From: a candidate division CSSED10-310 bacterium
GTDB lineage: Bacteria > CSSED10-310
Assembly: GCA_016931515.1 (NCBI GenBank)
Contig: JAFGEQ010000005.1
Coordinates: 186,001 to 250,000 of the forward strand
Reading direction: 5' to 3'
DNA length: 64,000 nucleotides
The notes below the pieces were generated by a model that was not told where the DNA came from, ran no database searches, and saw only the letters and a list, made by a program, of their open reading frames with translations. The position numbers and the translations under genes are program-made. Positions 48,477-56,301 of this stretch are shown in pieces. How positions within the stretch are numbered: position 1 is the stretch's first letter; every line of letters begins with the position of its first letter.

Positions 48477-50245
48477 GGCTGTTTCCGGATCGACCCGTTA
48501 TGACGTGGTCGCGGTCCCGTTGTGAAATCCCACGAATCCGTTGTGTGGCATTGCTCACAGTCGGTGGGATACCCTTCGTGATCGTCTGCGTTTCGATAAT
48601 CCTCTTCGTGGCAGCCATAACAGTCTCTCGGTGTTCCCTTGTAACGGTTGTTCGGGTGACAGGCAGCGCATTCGACCGTTGAGTGGGCTCCGGTTAATGC
48701 ATAACCGGTGGTATTATGATTGAAAAAGTCGTTCTCCCAACCGGATGTATCGTGACAGAGAGTGCAGTCGCTGGAGAATCCTGCAGCGGTATGATTGGGA
48801 TCCTGGGATCCCGCGTATTCATCGTTATGGCAACTGAAGCAGGCGGTACTGAGCCCGTTATAGACGCCGCTGCCGTGACAGTCTCTGCAGTTTATGCCAA
48901 CGTGTTTGCCGGTCAGCGAGTAGCCCGTTGTGTTGTGATCGAACGTGCCGTTGTCCCAGGAATAAATGTCGTGGCAAGTTGTACAATCCATTGAGAATCC
49001 AGCCGCAGCATGATGCGGGTCTGTTGATGTATTGTAGTCGTCGGAGTGGCAGCCGGAGCATTCCCGAGGTGTTCCGGCATATTGGCCGTTGGTGTGGCAG
49101 GCTGTGCAATCCAGCCCTGCATGACCCCCAATCAGGTCGATCCCGGGATGATTGAAAGTCCCTGATTGCCACGTCGCGGTCGTGTGACAGGCAGCGCAAT
49201 CCGTACTGTAGCCGGCGGCGGTATGATTCGGATCGGTAGTGTTGGCATAGTCGTCTGCGTGACAGGCATGGCATTCCTGGGGTGTTCCTGAGTAAATACC
49301 GTTTGTATGACATTCGGAACAGGCGATGGAGGCATGGGCTCCGGTCAGCGCATACCCGGTTGTATCATGGTCGAATCTGCCATTCGTCCAGGTCGTCACA
49401 TCATGACACTGAATGCAGTCGGCAGGGAACCCGGCAGCCCGGTGATCAGGATTCTTCGTGCGCGCATAATCGTCATCGTGGCAGGATACGCACTCGGTTG
49501 ACAGTCCGGTGTAGACTCCCCCGGTGTGGCATTGCGTGCACCCCAGTCCCGCATGACCGCCGGTCAGAGGAAATCCGGTTGCATCATGATTGTAATCTTT
49601 TCCCTTCCAGGAGCCAGTGTCGTGGCAGAGAGCGCAGTCCCGGGGAAATCCACCGGCTCGGTGATCCGGGTCTTTGACCCCGTTGTAATCACCTTCATGG
49701 CATTTCACGCATTGTGCTGACGTGCCTTTGAACTGTAGATTTTTATGGCACTGATCACAGGCGATTCCCCGATGAGCACCCGTCAGAGTAAAACCGGTTT
49801 CGGTCGTATGATTCCAGTTCGAGGGGGTCCATCCTACGGGAGAGTGACATCGTGCGCAGTCCGAGCCGAGTTTTGTCTGGTACGGATCGTCCTGCCGGCG
49901 TTGCCAGTGGCATACCTGACAATCGCGGGGTGTTCCTTTGAATTGTCCATCCAGATGGCATTCGGAACATGTCACTGTCTGATGTTTTCCGGTAAGGGGA
50001 AACTCACCGGGATGGGTAACCCGGTCCTTAATTACAGACCAGGTGTCGGGTATGTGGCAGTCAGCACACTTCGCGGTCATCTGTCCCTTGTGCGGATCCT
50101 GATGACAGGCCATGCAATTCTCTACATTGGGGAATTCGCTGTGCATCTCCATCATTTCACTGGATGCCCGTGCCGTTACGATCAAAGTTGGGCACAGTGT
50201 CGAAACAAGCACAACTAAAACCGGGATGCCGATTTTTCCTGTCAA
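48473..50245 (-). CDS. Multihaem c-type cytochrome-like protein with 23 CxxCH motifs
   Basis: The start is a TTG at 50245 with AAGAGG 7 bases upstream (590 residues) and a signal peptide ending near ARA. I count 23 CxxCH motifs: two near the N-terminus, then seven repeats of about 60-67 residues with three each. The repeat reads H..I.C..CH, a GTP/GLS turn, C..CH.DDY, PNHTAAGF..DC..CHDT and W...FNH. Extra conserved His residues (NH, DPNH, GAH) could be distal haem ligands. Such proteins are covalently haem-loaded in the periplasm and can conduct electrons over long distances. No membrane anchor is visible. It is translationally coupled to an outer-membrane barrel and flanked by temptin-like CxxCH proteins. 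Haem attachment is predicted from motifs only. Confidence 0.88.
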   Translation of the reverse strand: MTGKIGIPVLVVLVSTLCPTLIVTARASSEMMEMHSEFPNVENCMACHQDPHKGQMTAKCADCHIPDTWSVIKDRVTHPGEFPLTGKHQTVTCSECHLDGQFKGTPRDCQVCHWQRRQDDPYQTKLGSDCARCHSPVGWTPSNWNHTTETGFTLTGAHRGIACDQCHKNLQFKGTSAQCVKCHEGDYNGVKDPDHRAGGFPRDCALCHDTGSWKGKDYNHDATGFPLTGGHAGLGCTQCHTGGVYTGLSTECVSCHDDDYARTKNPDHRAAGFPADCIQCHDVTTWTNGRFDHDTTGYALTGAHASIACSECHTNGIYSGTPQECHACHADDYANTTDPNHTAAGYSTDCAACHTTATWQSGTFNHPGIDLIGGHAGLDCTACHTNGQYAGTPRECSGCHSDDYNTSTDPHHAAAGFSMDCTTCHDIYSWDNGTFDHNTTGYSLTGKHVGINCRDCHGSGVYNGLSTACFSCHNDEYAGSQDPNHTAAGFSSDCTLCHDTSGWENDFFNHNTTGYALTGAHSTVECAACHPNNRYKGTPRDCYGCHEEDYRNADDHEGYPTDCEQCHTTDSWDFTTGPRPRHNGSIRKQP

Positions 50246-50364
50246 TATACCACCTCTTGATTATAAAAAAGCTAAGAACCCCTCTCTTCTAGACTTTTAA
50301 CATTTCACCGATATACAATTCAAGAAGTCCATAATTAAATAATCTGAAATGTTATTGTACATTA

Positions 50365-51180
50365 TCATTCAGTCCATCCAAACGTCCATGAATCCATCTG
50401 GCCGACCAGGGATGTAACGGATTGATCAGTCAGTGCAGCGTACCAGATGACTCCTGCGGCAGTGCCGGCGCCTTGCGGCCATGTGAATTCCGGCAGCACA
50501 TCGGTTGTTGATGAACCGACGGGAAAAATTTGTGAATAGAAGTCAAATGTTGAATCGAACGAAGGCGCAAAGAAATACTGTCCAAATACATCCAGGATGA
50601 CTACAAGCGGGTATCCATCCAGAGGAGTGGATTCACGATTGCAGACAACAATGCTGCAAAAGAAACGATCACCCGGGTGGAAGAGCGTGCCGGGCATCCG
50701 GATTGTGACACCGGTTGATGTGCATGCATCGGGGGTCGATGTCGGATTGGGAGTTGGTGTTGAAGTGGCAGCAGGTGTTTGTGTGGGCGTTGATGTCGGA
50801 GTTTGATCGGCGGGATGACTGGAGGAATTACCGGGATTGGTAACGTCCTGTGGATGTCCCGGATCCGCCTGGCCGATTTGCCATGATCCTTCCGGGTCCA
50901 GGAGTTCGACTCCGTTCGAATACCCATCCGCGTCGGAATCCGCGTTGGCGAGATTGACGGTCCAGGTGTCTCCGGCGTTTCCATACGCGCTGCCGAATGC
51001 ATTCAGTTGGTTGCTGCCGGAACGGTGGCAGGTATCGCAGCTGAATACTTCCCCGTTAGGAATCCGGTCGACATCAAAATCCCAGGCAGAGGCAGTTGAA
51101 ACGGCACAAAAAATTAGCATCAGCCAACAGGCGAATGCTTTGTATCGGGTTGCGGTATGATTGGATTCATTGTGTAACAT
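50365..51180 (-). CDS. Secreted temptin-like CxxCH protein with recurring C-terminal domain (copy 2)
   Basis: This 271-residue protein has a GGGAG site before the ATG and a signal peptide (about 1-33, ending ASA). Residues ~34-120 are a temptin-like domain paralogous to that of the gene at 46084: RIPNGEVFSCDTCHRSGS, LNAFGSAY and a calcium-loop-like DSDADGYSNGVELLDP. A short Thr-Pro linker (~30 residues) precedes the recurring domain (HPGDRFFC..., YFFAPSF, VLPEFTWP, LVGQMDSWTFGW). It heads the cluster; 119 bp separate it from the cytochrome-like gene, which may have its own promoter. The copies differ mainly in linker length. Confidence 0.82.
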   Translation of the reverse strand: MLHNESNHTATRYKAFACWLMLIFCAVSTASAWDFDVDRIPNGEVFSCDTCHRSGSNQLNAFGSAYGNAGDTWTVNLANADSDADGYSNGVELLDPEGSWQIGQADPGHPQDVTNPGNSSSHPADQTPTSTPTQTPAATSTPTPNPTSTPDACTSTGVTIRMPGTLFHPGDRFFCSIVVCNRESTPLDGYPLVVILDVFGQYFFAPSFDSTFDFYSQIFPVGSSTTDVLPEFTWPQGAGTAAGVIWYAALTDQSVTSLVGQMDSWTFGWTE

Positions 51181-51494
51181 CAGAGTCTCCCAGTTTTCCG
51201 GTCAATGCAATTGTCGTCGGCTATCGACGAGCACAGACTGGGTGATGCAATTTGTATGCCCTGATTGCCTGTTCAAAATGAACCAATTGTCGTGGATGAG
51301 ACTTGTAGCGAATCTGTACAGATTCACGCTTGTTTCATATTGAGACAGAGCTGAGGATCGGAATTTTCAGTCGGTTGTAGCAATTTTCACAGATGTCGTT
51401 TACTCTGGAGTTGGAAAAGATCGATCCGGACCGGTATCGGGTAACAAGCCGGACCCGGATGAAACTGTTTCTGACAGGAGAGAGGAGGATTCGC
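51181..51494. other. Divergent intergenic region between the CxxCH cluster and the acetate-transport cluster
   Basis: These 314 bases hold a perfect 16-bp palindrome at 51310-51325, a small hairpin TCGTCG/CGACGA at 51214-51230 and the AGGAGG of the downstream gene. An open frame in phase with the DUF485 gene runs back to 51393, but it lacks a ribosome site. Confidence 0.55.
51310..51325. promoter_or_regulatory. Perfect 16-bp palindrome, candidate operator
   Basis: GAATCTGTACAGATTC equals its own reverse complement. It lies between two divergent operons, where a shared regulator would act, and includes TCTGTAC, also found in the dyad at 8600-8619. Confidence 0.45.
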
Positions 51495-51797
51495 ATGTTG
51501 CATGAACCCGCCGCTAAAACCGGGAAGGACTTGGCCATGGGTTATAAAACCCGAATCGGTGTCCGGATGTTTTTATTGTATGCAATTATTTATGTAGGAT
51601 TCGTCACGCTCAACCTGATCCGGCCCGTGCTGATGGAAAAGACGGTTCTGATCGGTCTGAATCTGGCGGCTGTCTACGGTTTTGGCCTGATCGTACTGGC
51701 GCTGGCTCTCGCACTGATTTATAACCATTTATGCACTGCGATGGAGAAAAAACTGAATAAGACGACATCCGCCGGCCGGAAGGGAGGTAACCGATGA
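51495..51797 (+). CDS. DUF485 small membrane protein, symporter companion (YjcH-like)
   Basis: The ATG at 51495 has AGGAGG 6 bases upstream, giving 100 residues; the in-frame extension to 51393 lacks a site. After a short cytoplasmic part (GKDLAMGYKTRIGVR), two membrane helices follow (about 21-43 and 56-80), with RMFLLYAIIYVGFVTL typical of DUF485. These proteins almost always lie before an ActP-type symporter gene, as here: the stop overlaps the actP start by 4 bp. The function is thought to be accessory to the transporter. Confidence 0.85.
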   Translation: MLHEPAAKTGKDLAMGYKTRIGVRMFLLYAIIYVGFVTLNLIRPVLMEKTVLIGLNLAAVYGFGLIVLALALALIYNHLCTAMEKKLNKTTSAGRKGGNR

Positions 51798-53719
51798 ATA
51801 TCATGTCGGTAAGCCTCTTCGTTCTGTTTGTGGGTATGGTTTTGGTCCTGTCTTTTTACTTCGCCCGGCGAACCCGGTCGGCATCCGGTTACTTTGCTGC
51901 CGGAGGAAACATCCATTGGTCGGTCAATGGAATTGCTTTTGCCGGCGATTACCTGTCCGCGGCCTCCTTTCTCGGTATTTGCGGGATGATTGCAACCGTG
52001 GGATACGACGGATTCCTGTATTCGATCGGGTACCTCGCCGGATGGATTGTGGCCCTGTTCGTTGTTGCCGAGCCGATGAAACGTCTTGGCAAGTATACCT
52101 TTACGGACGCGCTTGACTCACGTTTCAATTCCAAGGGCATTCAGCTGGCAGCAGCCATCAGCACGCTGATCGTGTCAATTTTTTACCTGATTCCGCAGAT
52201 GGTCGGTGCCGGTGTTCTGGTTACACCGTTGCTGGGTCTTCCTCACGCCGCAGGTGTGCTTATCGTTGGTGTCATCGTCATCATTATCGTTGCCACCGCC
52301 GGAATGACCTCGACAACATATGTTCAGTTTCTGAAGGGTGCTCTGCTTGTCGTATTCTCGACGATTCTCACGGTCATCGTCTGCAACCGCGGAATGACCA
52401 CACGCCCTGACCAGGGAGGCGCGGTTCCTTTTTACGACTACGCTGTTATTGACGCCGCGGATCGTGGTGGCGAATTGATGCCGTCAGACCCGGCATGGCG
52501 CGTTCTCGGTTCGGTTGAACACGCAGGAAATGTGTTCGTCAAGCTCTTTCGTGACGATAAAATCATGTGGTGTCGGAAGGAATCGGGAAAGCAGCCCGGA
52601 TCGGTCGTATTGCGGGAGATCCAAGCCGTTGTTTCGCGCACGGATGGCACGGTGCTGATAAATGGGCTTCCAGCATCTCCGGACAACCAGCTCCGGCAGG
52701 TCGGCAATCTGGACGCCATCCAGGGGAAGACGGGACCGCAAGCAGACACGGGTCCTGTGGGACCCTTCAAATTTCTCAACATCCTCTCTGACCCGAAAAC
52801 CGTTATCCGGACCTGGAAATCAGACAAGTTTGAGGACGGGCCGGACCAGGTAACCGTTTATTACCCGACCACAACCACCGGCAACCGCATCATGCGACCC
52901 GGCATGAAATTTAAAGTTGAGGGCACACCGATTCAGCGGTTGGATTTCATATCGTTGATGCTGGCGCTTTTTCTCGGAACGTCGGCCCTGCCGCATATTC
53001 TCATCCGCTATTACACTGTGCCGAGTGCGGCATGTGCCCGAAAATCGACGATTGTCGCCATCGCCGCCATCGGATTTTTCTATATCCTGACCATGTACAT
53101 GGGGTTCGGCGCCATGGTCAACAGCGTGGTCAATCCTGCGGACAATAACATGTCGGCGCCGCTGCTGGCTAAAAGCTTCGGCACGTTCCTGTTCTCCATG
53201 ATATCCGCCATTGCGTTTGCCACCGTTCTCGGGACAGTCAGCGGGTTGATTGTCGCAGCATCCGGAGCTGTTGCCCATGACATCATGGACCGATTTGCCA
53301 GAATTAATATGAACGAAAAACAGAAAGTCTACGCAGGGAAAATGGCGGCATTCGCGGTCGGTATCATTGCCATAATACTGGGAATTATATTCAAGGGGGT
53401 CAACGTGTCGTTCCTCGTCGGCCTTGCATTCGCGGTCGCAGCATCCGCCAACCTGCCGTCCATCATCATGCTGCTTTTCTGGAAAAAGACAACCGCGAAA
53501 GGCATTGTAGCATCGATCACGACCGGTATTGTGCTTTCCGTCGGTATTATCGCGCTTTCACCGACTATGTACGATCTCTATGGCCTGGATCCCAAAACTG
53601 CGCCGATCCCGTTTTCCAACCCTGGCATTTTCTCGATACCGGCCAGTTTCCTGGCTCTGATCATCGTATCACTGATGACGTCGAAACCCTCCGCCACTTT
53701 ACGGGAGGTTCCGAAATAA
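51794..53719 (+). CDS. actP: Sodium:solute symporter, cation/acetate symporter (ActP-like)
   Basis: This 641-residue SSS-family protein has the ActP signature: GYFAAGG near the N-terminus, FAGDYLSAASFLGICGMIA (sodium-binding region), IFYLIPQMVGAGVLV and GTSALPHILIRYYTV. Thirteen or so membrane helices are expected. About 130 extra, mostly soluble residues (about 205-375) lie between two helices before the PHIL block, as in longer ActP-like proteins; the insert reads like a beta-rich extracytoplasmic domain. It should import acetate or another short monocarboxylate with Na+. The DUF485 partner upstream and the DUF294 sensor downstream match the context of regulated acetate symporters. The exact substrate is inference. 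Confidence 0.88.
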   Translation: MNIMSVSLFVLFVGMVLVLSFYFARRTRSASGYFAAGGNIHWSVNGIAFAGDYLSAASFLGICGMIATVGYDGFLYSIGYLAGWIVALFVVAEPMKRLGKYTFTDALDSRFNSKGIQLAAAISTLIVSIFYLIPQMVGAGVLVTPLLGLPHAAGVLIVGVIVIIIVATAGMTSTTYVQFLKGALLVVFSTILTVIVCNRGMTTRPDQGGAVPFYDYAVIDAADRGGELMPSDPAWRVLGSVEHAGNVFVKLFRDDKIMWCRKESGKQPGSVVLREIQAVVSRTDGTVLINGLPASPDNQLRQVGNLDAIQGKTGPQADTGPVGPFKFLNILSDPKTVIRTWKSDKFEDGPDQVTVYYPTTTTGNRIMRPGMKFKVEGTPIQRLDFISLMLALFLGTSALPHILIRYYTVPSAACARKSTIVAIAAIGFFYILTMYMGFGAMVNSVVNPADNNMSAPLLAKSFGTFLFSMISAIAFATVLGTVSGLIVAASGAVAHDIMDRFARINMNEKQKVYAGKMAAFAVGIIAIILGIIFKGVNVSFLVGLAFAVAASANLPSIIMLLFWKKTTAKGIVASITTGIVLSVGIIALSPTMYDLYGLDPKTAPIPFSNPGIFSIPASFLALIIVSLMTSKPSATLREVPK

Positions 53720-53737
53720 AGAAGGCGATTCAGCACA

Positions 53738-53757
53738 CCGGTCCGGAAACGGACCGG
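53738..53757 (+). repeat. GNRA-tetraloop hairpin between actP and the DUF294 gene
   Basis: CCGGTCCG (53738-53745) and CGGACCGG (53750-53757) form an 8-bp stem closed by GAAA. No T-run follows. It could stabilise the upstream mRNA end or attenuate the next gene. Confidence 0.6.
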
Positions 53758-53772
53758 ACGGGATGATGTCGT

Positions 53773-56301
53773 ATGAAACTGTTCGCAGTCCGGGCGGTCC
53801 TGATTGTCATGATCGCCATCAGCCTGTTTTTCGTCGCTGATTTTTTCGTTGCGGTCCCGTCTCTTGAACGCATCGTCATGGACCAGAAACGGGAACTGAT
53901 CCGCGAGTTGACCAATTCCGCCTGGAATATCCTGGCCAAATTCGAAAATGACGAACGCACCGGAATACTCACTCGAGACCAAGCGCAACGCGAGGCGATC
54001 CGGCAGATTCAAACCCTCCACTACGGCATCGAATTGAAAGACTATTTCTGGATCAACGACATGCACCCGCGCATGGTCATTCACCCCTACCGGACCGATC
54101 TGAATGGTAAAGATCTGACTGATTTTGTTGATCCTCGCGGAAAAAGACTGTTCATGGAGGTGGTCCGGGTTGTCCGGGAAAACGGAGCCGGTTACGTTTC
54201 CTATATGTGGCAGTGGATGGATGATCCAAACCGGGTTGTTCCGAAAATATCATATGTGAAAGGTTTTGAACCGTGGGGCTGGATTATCGGCACCGGTGTG
54301 TATATCGACGATATCCAGAAGGAGATTTCGCAAGCGCGTCGGAATGTCATTGCCGTATCTTTTGGAATTCTCCTTCTCTCCACATCATTGCTGATTGTCC
54401 TGCTATATGAAAGTTTGAAAACCGAACGAAAAAGACGGTTGGCGGAACAAGCCCTGAAGATATCCGAAGAACGGTATCGGTTGCTGGTCGAATCAGCCGG
54501 TGAATGCATTTTCATGGGTATCCGGGATGCACCTCTTCTGGCCAATCACAACCTGCTCAGCCTGCTGGGTTATACACCGGAGGAGTTCTCGCAACTGGAG
54601 ATAAGTGATTTCCTGGTGCAAACGGAGGAGGAAAAGGGATGCGGCGAATTTTGGGTGAACAAAGTGTTGCAGGGAGAAGGTGTTCCAAGCCGCTATGAAA
54701 CTGCGCTGCGTTCCAGGGACGGGCGCCTGCATGACATCACGCTGGCATTATCACATATTGTGATCCAGGATAGACACGGATTCATCGCCGTCGCTTCGGA
54801 AATCACTCCGAAAAGAGCCAGGGAAATTCAACAGGAAAAGATACTGATGGAGCTTCAGTCACTGGTATTTTTCCTCGACCGGCCGGTGGGGGAGATATGC
54901 TCGAGGAGTTTCCCGGAGCTTCCTGAAACGGATACGCTGGAAGCCGCCGCAGCTGCCATGAAACGCGATGATGCTCCGGTGGTGGCCGTGCAGGATGCGA
55001 ACGGAAGAATTTCAGGACTGGTATCAAGGGAGACAGTGTTACGGCATCTCGCCGGCTGCAAGCAACCGGGAATAATGTCAATCGGTTCTCTCGTCAGGGA
55101 AATACCTGGCAAAGTATCGGAAAAAGCACTGGCCTATGAGGCATATGTCAGGATGCAGGAGCATGATTTCGATCCGATCGAGGTAATCGACCAGGTTGGA
55201 CATCTGACAGGAGTCATCACCGAGCGGGATGTCCTCATGCTACAAAACTATTCGCCGACACTGCTTCAGCTTGAGATTGAGAACGCGACATCTGCGAGTG
55301 AATTGATCCGGATCAATCAGCGGCTTCCCGAATTGATTCGGATCCTGATACGGGCCGGACTGAAGGCATCTCATGTCAATCAGATCATCACACAGAACAC
55401 TCAGGCGATGGTCCACAAAGCGCTGGAATTCGCATTCGATCGATACGGCCCGGCTCCGTGCGAGTTTGATTTCATGGTTCTCGGGAGCGAGGGTCGTTTT
55501 GAACAGACGCTGAAAACCGATCAGGATAATGCCATTATCTACCGGGATCCGCCCCTGGAACAGGCCGAATCGGCAAGACAGTATTTCCTGACACTTGGTA
55601 CTGAAGTCTGCACTATTTTGAACGATGTCGGCTACATCTGGTGCGAAGGCGGGATTATGGCCCGGAATCAGGAATGGAACCAACCGCTGTCGGCATGGAA
55701 AAAGACATTCTCCGGCTGGCTGACCGCGCTGGAGGCGGACGACCTTCTGATGGCAAAAATCTTTTTTGATTTCAGGACGGGGTCGGGGCGGGGAGATCTT
55801 GTGACGCAACTGCAGAGTGCCCTTGATGGTACGATCGATGAACACCCCAGGTTTTTCTATCTCCTCGCCCGTAATGTACTGCTGTACGAACCACCGCTAA
55901 CCCGATTCGGCGGGTTCGTTATTACCGATGGACCGGATGGTCGGAAAGGTATCGATATCAAGAGCGCGATGACCCTGATTGTCGACTTTGCCCGAATTTA
56001 CTCGTTAAAACATCACATCTGGTTGACGAATACGCCGGACCGTCTGAATGCTCTTGCTGCCGCCGATGTACTGCCCGAAAGCAGTGTAAAGGAAATGGTG
56101 CAGGCGTTCGACTACCTGATGCAAATCCGGATTGAAAACCAGGTGCGGGCACTCGAACGTCAGGGGCGACCGGGAAATATCATCGATCCGGATTCACTGA
56201 CCTCAATAGAACAGAAAATTTTGAAGGAGATATTTTCGGAAATCCGTCATTTCCAGGCCAAGTTGAGCTATGATTTCACCGGGACAATGCTGCATGGGTG
56301 A
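53773..56301 (+). CDS. Membrane sensor: Cache-PAS-CBS-DUF294 putative nucleotidyltransferase
   Basis: This 842-residue protein has TM1 (about 6-28), a periplasmic sCache_2 domain (about 35-190; YFWINDMHPRMVIHPYR, GFEPWGWIIGTGVYIDD), TM2 (about 193-213), a PAS domain (about 230-350), a CBS pair (about 375-495; VSEKALAYEAYVRMQEHDFD), a DUF294 nucleotidyltransferase-like domain (about 525-670) with LGSEGRFEQTLKTDQDN, and the DUF294 C-terminal substrate-binding domain (about 700-835). DUF294-CBS proteins are found next to ActP-type symporters and resemble GlnD uridylyltransferase. The Cache and PAS domains add direct sensing of an external ligand. It may modify a transporter or another protein in response to substrate. 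The ribosome site is weak. Confidence 0.87.
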   Translation: MKLFAVRAVLIVMIAISLFFVADFFVAVPSLERIVMDQKRELIRELTNSAWNILAKFENDERTGILTRDQAQREAIRQIQTLHYGIELKDYFWINDMHPRMVIHPYRTDLNGKDLTDFVDPRGKRLFMEVVRVVRENGAGYVSYMWQWMDDPNRVVPKISYVKGFEPWGWIIGTGVYIDDIQKEISQARRNVIAVSFGILLLSTSLLIVLLYESLKTERKRRLAEQALKISEERYRLLVESAGECIFMGIRDAPLLANHNLLSLLGYTPEEFSQLEISDFLVQTEEEKGCGEFWVNKVLQGEGVPSRYETALRSRDGRLHDITLALSHIVIQDRHGFIAVASEITPKRAREIQQEKILMELQSLVFFLDRPVGEICSRSFPELPETDTLEAAAAAMKRDDAPVVAVQDANGRISGLVSRETVLRHLAGCKQPGIMSIGSLVREIPGKVSEKALAYEAYVRMQEHDFDPIEVIDQVGHLTGVITERDVLMLQNYSPTLLQLEIENATSASELIRINQRLPELIRILIRAGLKASHVNQIITQNTQAMVHKALEFAFDRYGPAPCEFDFMVLGSEGRFEQTLKTDQDNAIIYRDPPLEQAESARQYFLTLGTEVCTILNDVGYIWCEGGIMARNQEWNQPLSAWKKTFSGWLTALEADDLLMAKIFFDFRTGSGRGDLVTQLQSALDGTIDEHPRFFYLLARNVLLYEPPLTRFGGFVITDGPDGRKGIDIKSAMTLIVDFARIYSLKHHIWLTNTPDRLNALAAADVLPESSVKEMVQAFDYLMQIRIENQVRALERQGRPGNIIDPDSLTSIEQKILKEIFSEIRHFQAKLSYDFTGTMLHG

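Noticed and set aside
48500-49960. Regular ~200-bp DNA repeats as a CRISPR or mobile repeat
   Set aside because: They encode the three-CxxCH protein repeat in one continuous frame.
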